Positions 42,023 through 51,200 of a stretch of DNA of 64,000 nt are shown piece after piece (the stretch's first letter is position 1; every line of letters starts with the position of its first letter). The notes below the pieces were generated by a model. It made no database searches and was not told where the DNA came from. It was given only the letters and a program-made list of their open reading frames with translations. The position numbers were made by a program, and so were the translations under genes. This DNA comes from Psychrobacillus psychrotolerans (lineage in GTDB: Bacteria > Bacillota > Bacilli > Bacillales_A > Planococcaceae), in the NCBI RefSeq assembly GCF_900115805.1, contig NZ_FOXU01000003.1:1-64000 (forward strand), given 5' to 3'.

Positions 42023-42730
42023 ATGAATTTTGAAGAAGTTATGCAGGAACTCGAAGCTCTTGGTAAAGAAAGAACTAAAAAAATATACATATCCAATGGA
42101 GCACATGAGCCACTTTTCGGCGTGGCTACTGGTGTGATGAAACCAATTTCAAAAAAAATAAAAATAAATCAACAGTTAGCGGATGAGCTATACGCAACAG
42201 GGAACTATGATGCCATGTATTTTGCCGGTATTATTGCAGATCCAAACGGCATGACTGTAGCGGATTATAATCGCTGGATGGATTCAGCATATTTTTATAT
42301 GCTTTCTGATTTTGTAGTAGCTGTAACTTTGTCAGAGTCCGATATCGCTCAAGAAGTTGCGGACAAATGGATTACAAGTGACGAGGAGTTGAAAATGTCA
42401 GCAGGGTGGAGTTGCTACTGCTGGCTTTTGGGGAATCGAAAAGACGTTGAGTTTTCAGAAAGTAAAATGTCTAATATGCTTGATATGGTGAAAAATAAGA
42501 TTCATGAATCACCTGAACGAACAAAATCTTCGATGAATAACTTTATATTAACTGTGGGAACTTCTTATGTACCTCTGCATGAAAAAGCACTGGAGACTGC
42601 AAAGGAAATAGGTATAGTTGAAGTCAAAAGAGACAACAAAAAAAGCAGTTTCTTAAATGCTTATGACAGTATTCAAACAGCGGTAGATAAAGGAAGAATT
42701 GGTTTTAAACGCAAGCATGTTAGATGTTAA
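42023..42730 (+). CDS. AlkD-like DNA alkylation repair family protein
   Basis: 235 aa, all-helical HEAT-like repeats: NFEEVMQELEALGKERTKKI, FGVATGVMKPISKKIK, YDAMYFAGIIADP, WITSDEELKMSAGWSCYCWL. Resembles the DNA alkylation repair enzyme family (PF08713). The usual first-half Trp/Asp pocket (as in AlkD) is only partly recognisable, so glycosylase activity is unproven. Confidence 0.8.
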   Translation: MNFEEVMQELEALGKERTKKIYISNGAHEPLFGVATGVMKPISKKIKINQQLADELYATGNYDAMYFAGIIADPNGMTVADYNRWMDSAYFYMLSDFVVAVTLSESDIAQEVADKWITSDEELKMSAGWSCYCWLLGNRKDVEFSESKMSNMLDMVKNKIHESPERTKSSMNNFILTVGTSYVPLHEKALETAKEIGIVEVKRDNKKSSFLNAYDSIQTAVDKGRIGFKRKHVRC

Positions 42731-42740
42731 TATCTTATAG

Positions 42741-42775
42741 AGCAGCTTGTCCTTTATAGGGATAAGCTGCTTTTT
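42741..42775 (+). terminator. terminator after the AlkD-like gene
   Basis: AGCAGCTTGTCC, loop TTTATA, GGGATAAGCTGCTTTTT (one bulge). Confidence 0.85.
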
Positions 42776-42789
42776 GCTATTTTTTGTTT

Positions 42790-42873
42790 ATTCCAACTAG
42801 CGTGCTCAAAATTCCAACTAAACTTCTCATTTTTCCAACTAAACCCTCCAAAATTCCAACTAAAACACCTGTA
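42790..42873. repeat. four tandem 21-bp units, core ATTCCAACTAAAC
   Basis: Units begin at 42790, 42811, 42832 and 42853, exactly 21 bases apart; the first 10-12 bases are nearly constant (WTTCCAACTAAA), the remaining 9 vary. Two more units with the same period lie at 56250-56291. Both arrays sit between convergent genes just after a terminator. Confidence 0.85.
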
Positions 42874-42888
42874 AGAGATTTTTCGGAT

Positions 42889-42918
42889 CAAAAAAGCTCC
42901 TAGAACGATCCTAGGAAC
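42889..42918 (-). terminator. terminator of trpE-trpG
   Basis: Reverse strand: GTTCCTAGGATCGTTCTAGGAGC followed by TTTTTT; stem CCTAGGA/TTCTAGG with 3-base loop region, 12 bases after the trpG stop. Confidence 0.75.
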
Positions 42919-42929
42919 TCCAACTTACC

Positions 42930-43517
42930 TTATTTTACATAATTTTCTCCGAAGCTTTCGATGAATGACTGCATTATTCGGCTTCCTTGTTCTGTCCCAA
43001 TAGATTCCGGGTGGAATTGAAGGCCATATAAAGGGTAGTCGACATGTTTGATGGCCATTATTTCATTGTCGTCTCTTGACCTTGCTAGAATTTCTAGTTC
43101 GTCTATTAATGACTCTCCGTCTATCACAAGCGAATGATATCGCATGACTGAAATTGGCTCCTCGAAAGTTTTGAACAAAGCTTGAGGGCTATAAGATATG
43201 GTGGACATTTTACCATGCCTAATGGTTTTTGCCTGCACAATTTTTGCTCCAAAAGCTGCGCCAATCGATTGATGGCCAAGACAGATGCCTAAAATGGGAT
43301 ACTTTTTGTATAGCTTCTGAATAATGTCGATCGATACACCTGCATCTACAGGAGTACCAGGGCCAGGAGAGATAATAATAGCCTCAGGGTCTAGCTCTTC
43401 GAGTTCTTCAATAGTAATAGCATCATTCCGAACGACTTTAACGTCTTTGCCTAACATACTGACTTGTTGATATAAATTATACGTAAAAGAATCATAGTTA
43501 TCGATTAACAAAATCAT
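42930..43517 (-). CDS. trpG: anthranilate synthase glutaminase subunit TrpG
   Basis: 195 aa class I glutamine amidotransferase: DNYDSFTYNL at the N-terminus, SPGPGTP near 51, nucleophile Cys in GICLGHQSIG near 79, and His/Glu in GLQFHPESIGTEQG near 170. Supplies ammonia to TrpE. It can also be used as PabA, as in B. subtilis, since no other copy is visible here. Overlaps trpE by 4 bases. Confidence 0.9.
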   Translation of the reverse strand: MILLIDNYDSFTYNLYQQVSMLGKDVKVVRNDAITIEELEELDPEAIIISPGPGTPVDAGVSIDIIQKLYKKYPILGICLGHQSIGAAFGAKIVQAKTIRHGKMSTISYSPQALFKTFEEPISVMRYHSLVIDGESLIDELEILARSRDDNEIMAIKHVDYPLYGLQFHPESIGTEQGSRIMQSFIESFGENYVK

Positions 43518-44902
43518 CGTTGCACCTCCAAGAGAGCCTTAGCTTTATTAATCGTTTCTTCATACTCACTCTTTGGAATAGAATCGTGGACAATACCAGC
43601 TCCAGCTTGAACATGGGCATAATGATCCTTTACAACCATTGTTCGAATGGCAAGTGCCAAATCCATATTACCTGTAACAGATACATAGCCGACAGCCCCC
43701 GCGTAGATCCCACGTTTCATTGGTTCTAAATTATTTATAATCTGCATAGCTCTAATTTTCGGTGCACCTGAAACAGTTCCAGCAGGTAAGCAGGTAGTTA
43801 ACACATCTAAAATATGTGCATTTTCAATTAGTTGACCAGTCACCTCAGACACAATATGCATGACGTATTTATAGTATTCAACTTTCATATATTTCTCAAT
43901 TTGAACAGTTCCTATTTCAGCTATTTTACCAATATCATTACGTCCAAGATCTACGAGCATTCGATGTTCTGCAACTTCTTTTTCATCATGCAATAAATTA
44001 TGAGCTATGCGAGCATCTTCCTCAGGAGTTTTCCCGCGAGGCTTTGTCCCTGCTATAGGGTTCGTTGTTACTATTCCATTTTTTACTTTTACTAAGCTTT
44101 CGGGAGATGTCCCCAAGATAGTGTAAGTTTCAAAGTCCATATAGAACATATAAGGAGATGGATTGGAAGTACGAAGCTGTCGATACAACGAAAAAGGGTC
44201 TCCGTCAAATGGAGAGGTAAAACGTTGAGATAGGACAACCTGGAATATGTCGCCTTTTAAAATATGTTCCTTTGCTGTTTCCACCATATTCGTAAAATCT
44301 TTTTCCTGAATCTGTGGTTTAAAGGAGAGAGAGGGTTCCGTTCGTTCAGGATTTATCGGTCCCTGCTCTAGTTCAGACAATATCTTTTCTATAGCATCAG
44401 TCATCGAATCTGAAGAACGCCCATTTTGGAATAAATCGATCGCAGCTATGGAAACCGTCTGTTTTAGATGATCAAAAATAATAAACGTATCGTAAAACAT
44501 AACATGTACATCTGGCATATCTAATTCGTCGTTTAATAAATCTCCTATTTTTTCATTATAAAAAGCAGTTTCATATCCGAAATAGCCAATAGCACCACCA
44601 AAAAAAGAAAATGGATAGCAGTCTTGATGAATTGGCATCATCTGTTTAAGCTTTTCTATCACTGACCTGTGTTCACCTTCGGTTGCACGATTTTCGACGG
44701 ATAGTGAATATCCATGCTGGTCTCCGGTTAGTTCCCCGATAGGGTCAACTGCAATAAAGGAGTATCTTCCACTTTCCTCATGCTTAGCGGAGGATTCAAA
44801 TAACACTTTTTTCCTTCCGTGCAAAGAATGGTAAATGGATATTGGAGTCATCATATCTCCTTGGATTTCTTTCATTTGATAACTTTTTGTCTCAACTGTC
44901 AT
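43514..44902 (-). CDS. trpE: anthranilate synthase large subunit TrpE
   Basis: 462 aa chorismate-utilising enzyme: N-terminal SSAKHEESGRYSFIAVDP feature, QVVLSQRFTSPFDGDPF near 225, LGTSPESLVKV near 263, LPAGTVSGAPKIRAM near 369 and YAGAVGYVSVTGNMDLA near 400. LPAGTVSGAPK favours TrpE over PabB, and the Trp-specific T-box upstream fixes the assignment. The rest of the trp operon (trpDCFBA) is not downstream, so trpEG stands alone. Confidence 0.92.
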   Translation of the reverse strand: MTVETKSYQMKEIQGDMMTPISIYHSLHGRKKVLFESSAKHEESGRYSFIAVDPIGELTGDQHGYSLSVENRATEGEHRSVIEKLKQMMPIHQDCYPFSFFGGAIGYFGYETAFYNEKIGDLLNDELDMPDVHVMFYDTFIIFDHLKQTVSIAAIDLFQNGRSSDSMTDAIEKILSELEQGPINPERTEPSLSFKPQIQEKDFTNMVETAKEHILKGDIFQVVLSQRFTSPFDGDPFSLYRQLRTSNPSPYMFYMDFETYTILGTSPESLVKVKNGIVTTNPIAGTKPRGKTPEEDARIAHNLLHDEKEVAEHRMLVDLGRNDIGKIAEIGTVQIEKYMKVEYYKYVMHIVSEVTGQLIENAHILDVLTTCLPAGTVSGAPKIRAMQIINNLEPMKRGIYAGAVGYVSVTGNMDLALAIRTMVVKDHYAHVQAGAGIVHDSIPKSEYEETINKAKALLEVQR

Positions 44903-44949
44903 TTCTCAGCTCTCCTATTCTTAACTAATCTCAGCTCAACTCAACTAAA

Positions 44950-45190
44950 CACAAAAAGGCCCTCCATCGCAAAGGACGGAGAGCCGTGGTGCCACCTTTA
45001 TTGATTACTATTGTAATCCACTTATTGCAACCTGACAGTTGCGAGTCCTATAACGTAGACGAACGCCAAAACCTACTGATTATATACGTTCAGCTTTGGA
45101 GCTAAGAAGCCCATTCACTTTATTGCTTGCACTGACTCGCAGCTACCGTCAGCTCTCTAGAGCATTTCATAAAGTTACTATTCTTCCTAA
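44950..45190 (-). promoter_or_regulatory. T-box leader (tryptophan specifier TGG) of trpE
   Basis: Reverse strand: stem I AGAGAGCTGACGG; specifier loop GAATGG with TGG at 45113-45111; T-box GGTGGCACCACGG (44996-44984); terminator CTCCGTCC/GATGGAGG with TTTTT at 44952-44982. Predicts induction of trpEG when tRNA-Trp is uncharged. Confidence 0.92.
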
Positions 45191-45224
45191 TCGCTTATTA
45201 ACGTATATTGTAATATAAATTATC

Positions 45225-46487
45225 TTATAATTCAATCGATTTTGCAGCACTCATTCCAGCAATTTTACCTGTAACAAGAGCAGAGGTGATATTGTAGCCG
45301 CCTGTGTATCCGTGGATATCTAATATTTCCCCACAAAAATAGAGTCCAGGCTTCTTCTTCGACGCCATTGTTTTTGGTTCTATCTCCTTGATGGATACAC
45401 CTCCACCAGTAACAAAGGCTTTTTCTAATGGTTGTGTCCCATAAACAAAGACATTGAATTGTTTTAACTCATGTGCGAGTGCACGAATCTTTTCATGCGG
45501 AAGATTTTGGCCATCTTCACTTTCTTGAATAGCAGTACGTTGAAGTAAAAACAATAGCCATCTTTCAGGAACAATACCTTTCCACACATTTTTTACTGCT
45601 TTTTTGGGATCCTCTTTCAAAGCAGATAGAAGCATTTGAAAAGTTTGTTCTTCATTTTGCTCTGGAAGGCTATCAATTCGAACAGAGACAGGTTGTCCGC
45701 CATTTTTCTTTTGTTCTTTTACAACAAATTGACTGCATCTTAAGATGGCTGGTCCACTTAAGCCGAAGTGAGTAAACAACATATCCATCTCATGCGTAAT
45801 TATTGGTTTTCCTTTTTTATTTAACACAGAAACACCAGCGCCTCGAAGTGCAAGGCCTTGAAGTTCTTTCGATTTGATGAATGTCTCATTGGATAAAAGA
45901 GGTACCTCTGTCGGATATAAATCCGTGACAGTATGACCCGCTTTTTCTGCCCAAGGATATCCGTCTCCAGTAGATCCGGTTTGAGGAACTGCTTTGCCCC
46001 CAACCGCTACGACAATAGCACCGGAAGTGATTTCTTCACCTGAAGCTAGTCTTACACCAATTACTTTTTCATCATTCATTAACAACTTGGAAACTACTGA
46101 ATTTAACTTGATTTCTACTTGTAGTCTTTTCAATTCATCTAATAGAGCATTTACAACATCCATCGCCTTGTTAGAAACTGGGAACATTCTTCCGTGATCT
46201 TCTTCTTTTAAAGCAACTCCTAGATTTTCAAAAAACTCGATGATATCCTCATTATTAAATACAGAAAAAGGGCTAAATAAAAAGCGGCCATTTCCAGGGA
46301 TATTTTTTACAATCTCTTCTTGAGGTAGTCTATTTGTAACGTTACAACGACCACCACCAGATATAGCAAGCTTTTTCCCAAGCTTATTTCCTTTTTCGAT
46401 TAGTAGTACCTTTTTGTTTTCTGCCCCAGCCGCCGCAGCAGCCATCAGTCCTGAGGGACCCCCACCAATTACAATAACGTCATACAT
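45225..46487 (-). CDS. ytfP: HI0933/YtfP-family FAD-dependent oxidoreductase
   Basis: 420 aa flavoprotein. FAD-binding [14 protein letters not shown] near 8-21, then [15 protein letters not shown] near 38, ATP-like [18 protein letters not shown] near 165 and C-terminal [20 protein letters not shown] near 385, all family hallmarks (PF03486). The electron partner and substrate are unknown. Confidence 0.92.
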   Translation of the reverse strand: MYDVIVIGGGPSGLMAAAAAGAENKKVLLIEKGNKLGKKLAISGGGRCNVTNRLPQEEIVKNIPGNGRFLFSPFSVFNNEDIIEFFENLGVALKEEDHGRMFPVSNKAMDVVNALLDELKRLQVEIKLNSVVSKLLMNDEKVIGVRLASGEEITSGAIVVAVGGKAVPQTGSTGDGYPWAEKAGHTVTDLYPTEVPLLSNETFIKSKELQGLALRGAGVSVLNKKGKPIITHEMDMLFTHFGLSGPAILRCSQFVVKEQKKNGGQPVSVRIDSLPEQNEEQTFQMLLSALKEDPKKAVKNVWKGIVPERWLLFLLQRTAIQESEDGQNLPHEKIRALAHELKQFNVFVYGTQPLEKAFVTGGGVSIKEIEPKTMASKKKPGLYFCGEILDIHGYTGGYNITSALVTGKIAGMSAAKSIEL

Positions 46488-46832
46488 AATATATTCACAC
46501 TTTCGGTTTTTTCTTTATTATACATGATTGTGGTTTTGTTTAGACAGTTGTAAACTGTAAGATAGACATTTTAACTTTATTAAGCAAATATTTTTTGCGA
46601 TGAGCTTGCTCAGGAGCAGAAGTATCCCACTTCTATAAGTGATGTGGTGAATGCAAAATATGTATTCAACTAAATGGTATCCACAAACCTCTGCTTAATA
46701 AAGTTAAAGCCTCCGGCGGATGCCACAGATTTTTAGATGAATTTCTCAGGCGAGCTTGAGAAAAATCTGGGCGCACTGTTTTCTGCGACGAGATTACGCA
46801 GGAGCACATTCGCCGAGGCGAATTTGATAAGA
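46488..46832. repeat. structured intergenic repeat before murJ(ytgP)
   Basis: No gene. Contains a 17-bp perfect inverted repeat, TTTAACTTTATTAAGCA (46570-46586) and TGCTTAATAAAGTTAAA (46692-46708), 105 bases apart; a hairpin CAGATTTTT ... AAAAATCTG (about 46728-46769) enclosing TTTCTCA/TGAGAAA; a near-direct repeat GCGATGAGCTTGCTCAGGAGCA (from 46597) and GCGACGAGATTACGCAGGAGCA (from 46785); and ATTCGCCgaGGCGAAT at about 46809-46824, next to the ytgP ribosome site. Confidence 0.75.
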
Positions 46833-46845
46833 ATGGAAGGGTTAG

Positions 46846-48462
46846 ATGGCATCAAATTTACTGAAAGGGACAATGATTTTAACAATTGGTCTCTTATTAT
46901 CGAGAATACTAGGTGTTCTATATGTAATACCTTTCTATCAAATAGTGGGGGAGGAGTATATTGCACTTTATCAATACGCTTATACTCCATATTCCATCAT
47001 GCTAGCAATTGCAGTATCTGGAGTACCAATTGCTGTATCAAAGTTCGTATCTAAATATAATTCCCAAGGAGATTATGCTACTGGAAGAAAGCTCGTGAAG
47101 TCGAGCATGTTGCTTATGGGAGTGACCGGGTTTTTAGGGTTTTTAATCCTCTACTTCCTTGCAGATCCAATAGCTCATCTTATTATTAAAGATGATGAAG
47201 CAGTATTTTCCGTAAATGATGTAGCTTCTGTGATTAGATTTGTCAGTTTTGCAGTTATTGTAGTTCCGGTTATGAGCTTAGTAAGAGGATTTTTCCAAGG
47301 ATATCAACATATGACACCTACAGCAATTTCTCAATTATGGGAACAAATTGTTCGAATCCTATTTGTGTTAGTTGGTGGTTTCTTTGTTGTTTATGTATTC
47401 AATGGTACAGAAAAGACTGCAGTATCCTTTGCTGTATTTGCCGCGTTTTTAGGTGCAATTGCAGGATTAGTCGTTCTCGTATGGTATTGGAAAAAATTGA
47501 AGCCGGAGTTTAACAATTTGTTAACTACATCAGGGAAGATTAGTTCAGATGTATCATTAACAAATATTTATAAAGAAATGTTAATTTATACTGTTCCTTT
47601 TGCGCTTGTAGGAGTTATTAATCCTTTATTCCAATTTATCGATATGATTACGTTTAATAATGCGATGTCTGTCATTGGAATAGGTGGGGATATATCTAAC
47701 ACATTATTAGGCATGTTAAATTACACTACCCACAAGCTTGTAATGATTCCTGTCATGCTCGCAACTGGTTTTAGTATGACGCTAATCCCGTTGATCACTA
47801 GTTATTATGCAAAACAAGATTTTGTACAGGTTCGTAAAGCGTTGGACCAATCATTCCAAATTTTATTGTTTTTAACTGTACCTGCAGCAATGGGGATTTC
47901 TGTGTTAGCAGATGAATTTTACTTAGTGTTTTATGAAGCTAGTGAAACAGGGGCAACCGTACTTGCCCATTACGCTCCAGTTGCTATATTGTTTGCTTTA
48001 TATCCAGTAACGACTGCGATATTACAAGGAATTGATCGTCAGAAGTTAATAATTTTAAACTTATTGCTTGGAATACTAACGAAGCTAATCCTAAATACGC
48101 CACTTATTAAAGCTTTTGAAACTGATGGTGCTATTATCGCTACAGCATGTGGTTATCTAGTGGCAATCGGGTTAAACTTATTTGCTATTCGCAAGACATT
48201 ACATTATAAATCGAATATGGTCGTTCGAAGAGTAATGCTTATTATTATCGTCAATGTAATCATGTTAGTGCTTGTGTTCCTAGTCAAATTAGGATTTGGA
48301 CAATTCATGACGATTGATACTAAACTAGAAGGATTACTTGCGATTATCGTTTGTGCTGGTATTGGAGCTGTATTTTATGCTTTTGTTACATTACGCTTGG
48401 GTCTTGCTCAAAAACTCTTCGGAGAGAGACTTACACGCTTTACCAAAAAAATTGGTTTTTAG
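46846..48462 (+). CDS. ytgP: lipid II flippase MurJ (YtgP), MOP superfamily
   Basis: 538 aa, about 14 hydrophobic helices. MVF/MurJ-type features: LLKGTMILTIGLLLSRILGV at the N-terminus, FYQIVGEEYIALYQYAYTPY, RGFFQGYQHMTPTAISQLWEQ near 150 and ILQGIDRQK near 395. Moves lipid-linked peptidoglycan precursor across the membrane. GGAAGGG site 7 bases before ATG; the pseudouridine synthase gene follows after 9 bases. Confidence 0.93.
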   Translation: MASNLLKGTMILTIGLLLSRILGVLYVIPFYQIVGEEYIALYQYAYTPYSIMLAIAVSGVPIAVSKFVSKYNSQGDYATGRKLVKSSMLLMGVTGFLGFLILYFLADPIAHLIIKDDEAVFSVNDVASVIRFVSFAVIVVPVMSLVRGFFQGYQHMTPTAISQLWEQIVRILFVLVGGFFVVYVFNGTEKTAVSFAVFAAFLGAIAGLVVLVWYWKKLKPEFNNLLTTSGKISSDVSLTNIYKEMLIYTVPFALVGVINPLFQFIDMITFNNAMSVIGIGGDISNTLLGMLNYTTHKLVMIPVMLATGFSMTLIPLITSYYAKQDFVQVRKALDQSFQILLFLTVPAAMGISVLADEFYLVFYEASETGATVLAHYAPVAILFALYPVTTAILQGIDRQKLIILNLLLGILTKLILNTPLIKAFETDGAIIATACGYLVAIGLNLFAIRKTLHYKSNMVVRRVMLIIIVNVIMLVLVFLVKLGFGQFMTIDTKLEGLLAIIVCAGIGAVFYAFVTLRLGLAQKLFGERLTRFTKKIGF

Positions 48463-48471
48463 GAGAATAAA

Positions 48472-49194
48472 ATGCGATTAGATAAATTTCTATCTCATAT
48501 GGGATATGGTACAAGAAAAGAAGTAAAAATATTGGTCAAATCCAAAGCTATTCAAGTAAATGAAGCTGTTGTAAAAGACAGCTCCATGCACGTGAACGAG
48601 CTGAAGGATAAAGTGACAGTTTACGGAGACGTAGTAGTATATAAAGAGTTCATCTATTTAATGATGAACAAACCACCTGGAGTAATTTCTGCGACAGAGG
48701 ACTCTAGGGAGCAAACAGTCATAGATCTATTAGATGAAGACGTACGTCATTTTGAACCATATCCAGTAGGAAGATTAGATAAGGATACTGTAGGTCTTCT
48801 TCTATTAACGAATGACGGGGCTTTGACACACCGACTTCTATCACCAAACAAAGACGTACCCAAAGTGTATTACGCGAAAGTAGAAGGTGTAGTAGATGAA
48901 TCGGATATTACAGCCTTTTCCAATGGAGTAATATTAGATGATGGCTATCATACAAAGCCAGGCATACTAAAAGTTTTAAAAAGTGATTCTATTTCTGAAA
49001 TCGAATTGGCCATTACAGAAGGTAAATTTCATCAAGTGAAAAGAATGTTTGAAGCAGTTGGAAAAAACGTAGTTTACTTAAAAAGGCTTTCGATGGGGTT
49101 ACTTGAGTTGGATGCTACATTAGCAGAAGGTACATATCGAGAACTAACAGAAGAAGAGCTAACACAAATACAGCAAAAGAATGACCAGGCTTAA
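48472..49194 (+). CDS. RsuA-type 16S rRNA pseudouridine synthase
   Basis: 240 aa. N-terminal S4 RNA-binding domain (MRLDKFLSHMGYGTRKEVKI) and catalytic domain with the Asp motif PVGRLDKDTVGLLLLTNDG near 105, PKVYYAKVEG and GKFHQVKRMFEAVG near 185. By family it makes pseudouridine near position 516 of 16S rRNA (B. subtilis YtzG counterpart). Its 3' end forms part of the terminator hairpin. Confidence 0.92.
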   Translation: MRLDKFLSHMGYGTRKEVKILVKSKAIQVNEAVVKDSSMHVNELKDKVTVYGDVVVYKEFIYLMMNKPPGVISATEDSREQTVIDLLDEDVRHFEPYPVGRLDKDTVGLLLLTNDGALTHRLLSPNKDVPKVYYAKVEGVVDESDITAFSNGVILDDGYHTKPGILKVLKSDSISEIELAITEGKFHQVKRMFEAVGKNVVYLKRLSMGLLELDATLAEGTYRELTEEELTQIQQKNDQA

Positions 49195-49217
49195 GTTTTA
49201 GCTTGGTCATTCTTTTC
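49178..49217 (+). terminator. terminator overlapping the 3' end of the pseudouridine synthase gene
   Basis: GAATGACCA ... TGGTCATTCTTTT; the left arm encodes the last residues (KNDQA). Confidence 0.85.
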
Positions 49218-49230
49218 ATATTGTTCATAT

Positions 49231-49452
49231 CTAAGATGTCATTTTAACGCGTTTGTTCGTCGTGGTCCATTTACCTCTTGTTGGGCTAATGATTAAGTCA
49301 TTAAAAGCAAGCACATTCAAATCTCGTTGAATTGTGCGAGGAGTGATGCCAAATTCATCGACTAAATCTTGTGTTGTAACTGTCCCGTGATCACGGATGA
49401 ACATATACATGTCTTTTATTCGAGTTAGCATCCGATCAGTAGTTGGTTTCAT
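49231..49452 (-). CDS. ytzE: DeoR-type helix-turn-helix protein YtzE
   Basis: 73 aa, consisting only of a DeoR N-terminal winged helix: IKDMYMFIRDHGTVTTQDLV, DEFGITPRTIQRDLNVLAFN. No effector domain, so a small regulator or DNA-binding accessory protein. ATG 49452 lies 9 bases after AAGGAG; a start 7 codons upstream is in frame but overlaps that site. Convergent with the pseudouridine synthase gene as in B. subtilis. Confidence 0.86.
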   Translation of the reverse strand: MKPTTDRMLTRIKDMYMFIRDHGTVTTQDLVDEFGITPRTIQRDLNVLAFNDLIISPTRGKWTTTNKRVKMTS

Positions 49453-49791
49453 AAGTAACCACTCCTTCATCATGATATCCCTTGGCTAGACTAGCGGACG
49501 ACTTGGGTGAAAAGCAACTGAGTAATTGCAATTTACAGCCCCTTTACAAAATGATAGTCAAAGTATTTACTTTCTGACAATTCCATTATAATAGATTTCT
49601 ATTAAAATTTCTATAGATATAATCATATTTACAAAACATTCACAATTCTTTCCAGTGAATACCAAGTCAGAAAAGAATGTTATTTTGTTGGCAAAACACT
49701 GCCTGAAGGTTATAAAATGCCTTCTTTTTTTGTGCCTTTTACTATAAAAAGTGTAAAATGGAATATAAGCATTACTTAGGAGGATATTAAT
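49453..49791. other. 340-base intergenic region between ytzE and pepV
   Basis: AT-rich, no gene. A TATAAT lies at 49587-49592 without a clear -35. A short hairpin GAAGG/CCTTC followed by T7 at 49705-49731 could be a weak terminator or attenuator in the pepV leader. AGGAGG before 49792 is the pepV ribosome site. Confidence 0.4.
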
Positions 49792-51198
49792 ATGAATTGG
49801 TTAGAACTAGCAGAATCCAAAAAGGCAGATATCATAGCAGAATTGCAAAGATTAATACAAATTCCAAGTGTCATGGATGAAAAAGCAGGTAGTGATGAAA
49901 TGCCTTTTGGACCTAAACCGTTGGAGGCTCTTCTCCACATGTTGAACGAAGGTGAGCAAGAAGGATTTATCACAAAAAATGTAGATAATATGGCTGGACA
50001 TATTGAAATGGGTGAAGGCGAAGATATATTAGGAATCCTTTGTCATGTTGACGTCGTGCCAGAAGGTAAAAATTGGACGTATCCACCGTTTGAAGGTGTT
50101 GTAGCTGACGATAGAGTGTATGGCCGTGGTGCTATAGATGATAAAGGTCCAACTATTGCTGCATGGATGGCCATGAAATTAGTAAAAGAAGCAGGGATTA
50201 AGCTATCCAAAAAAGTCCGTCTCATTATTGGGACAGACGAAGAAAGTGGATTCCGTTGTATGGATAGATATTTTGCAAAGGAAGCAATGCCTCAGATGGG
50301 ATTTGCACCGGATGCTGATTTCCCAATTATTAATGCAGAAAAAGGAATCGCGAGTTTGATCTTTACACAAACTGGTTCTGCTGATACAGAAACGATTCAG
50401 TTTTTCCAAGCAGGTAACCGTACAAATATGGTGCCAGATGAAGCATTCGCAGTTATCTACGGTGGTCTCCATATGATTAAAGAAAAGTTCCAAACATTTG
50501 CAGCTGAATTTAAAGTTGAGGGAGAAGTCACACAAGAAGGCCCTATGGTTAAAGTGCTTGTTTTTGGTAAATCTGCACATGCAATGGAGCCAGATGATGG
50601 GATTAATGCAGGTATACTATTGGCTAAATTTTTACAAGATATTAATCTTACTCCACATTCCAAAGCGTTCGTTAACTTTTTAGTAAATGCATTTGGAGAA
50701 GATAGCAGAGGGCATGGCCTGGCACTCAATTTCACAGATGAGCTTTCAGGAGATACGACCTTAAATCCTGGTGTTATTCACTATGCCCCTGCACAAGGAT
50801 CTTGTACGCAAGTAAGTTTGCGTTATTCTGTAAGCTATCCTTTTGACGAACAATTAAGTGCCTGCAGAGAAGTACTTAGTGGTTCAGGCATTACTTTGGA
50901 TTTAAGTACTAATTCTAAGCCTCATTATGTCGATAAAGAAGATATACTTATTAAATCTTTACAAAAAGTATATGAAAGACATACCGGTGAAAAAGCAGAG
51001 TTATTATCTATCGGTGGCGGCACGTATGCAAGAGTATTAGAAAAAGGGGTAGCATTTGGTATGGTGTTCCCTGGCAGAAAAGATGTAGCACATCAAGTGG
51101 ATGAATATGTAGATATCGAAGATCTAATAAAAGCAACTGCTATTTATGCAGATGCAATAGTTGAACTTGCTGGAAGCTCAAATTCGGAGGGAGAATGA
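49792..51198 (+). CDS. pepV: dipeptidase PepV (M20 family, YtjP)
   Basis: 468 aa Zn-dependent dipeptidase. Metal and catalytic residues: CHVDVVPEGKNW near 84, YGRGAIDDKGP near 112 (bridging Asp), GTDEESGFRC near 145 and C-terminal GGGTYARVLEKGVAFG near 405. Cytoplasmic; splits dipeptides, including those released in cell-wall turnover. First gene of a run with dat. Confidence 0.94.
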   Translation: MNWLELAESKKADIIAELQRLIQIPSVMDEKAGSDEMPFGPKPLEALLHMLNEGEQEGFITKNVDNMAGHIEMGEGEDILGILCHVDVVPEGKNWTYPPFEGVVADDRVYGRGAIDDKGPTIAAWMAMKLVKEAGIKLSKKVRLIIGTDEESGFRCMDRYFAKEAMPQMGFAPDADFPIINAEKGIASLIFTQTGSADTETIQFFQAGNRTNMVPDEAFAVIYGGLHMIKEKFQTFAAEFKVEGEVTQEGPMVKVLVFGKSAHAMEPDDGINAGILLAKFLQDINLTPHSKAFVNFLVNAFGEDSRGHGLALNFTDELSGDTTLNPGVIHYAPAQGSCTQVSLRYSVSYPFDEQLSACREVLSGSGITLDLSTNSKPHYVDKEDILIKSLQKVYERHTGEKAELLSIGGGTYARVLEKGVAFGMVFPGRKDVAHQVDEYVDIEDLIKATAIYADAIVELAGSSNSEGE

Positions 51199-51200
51199 AC

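Noticed and set aside
42790-42873. CRISPR array
   Set aside because: Units are only 21 bp with a 12-bp core and no spacer-length unique sequence; no cas genes in the window.
43514-44902. Aminodeoxychorismate synthase PabB
   Set aside because: LPAGTVSGAPK motif and the tryptophan T-box favour TrpE.
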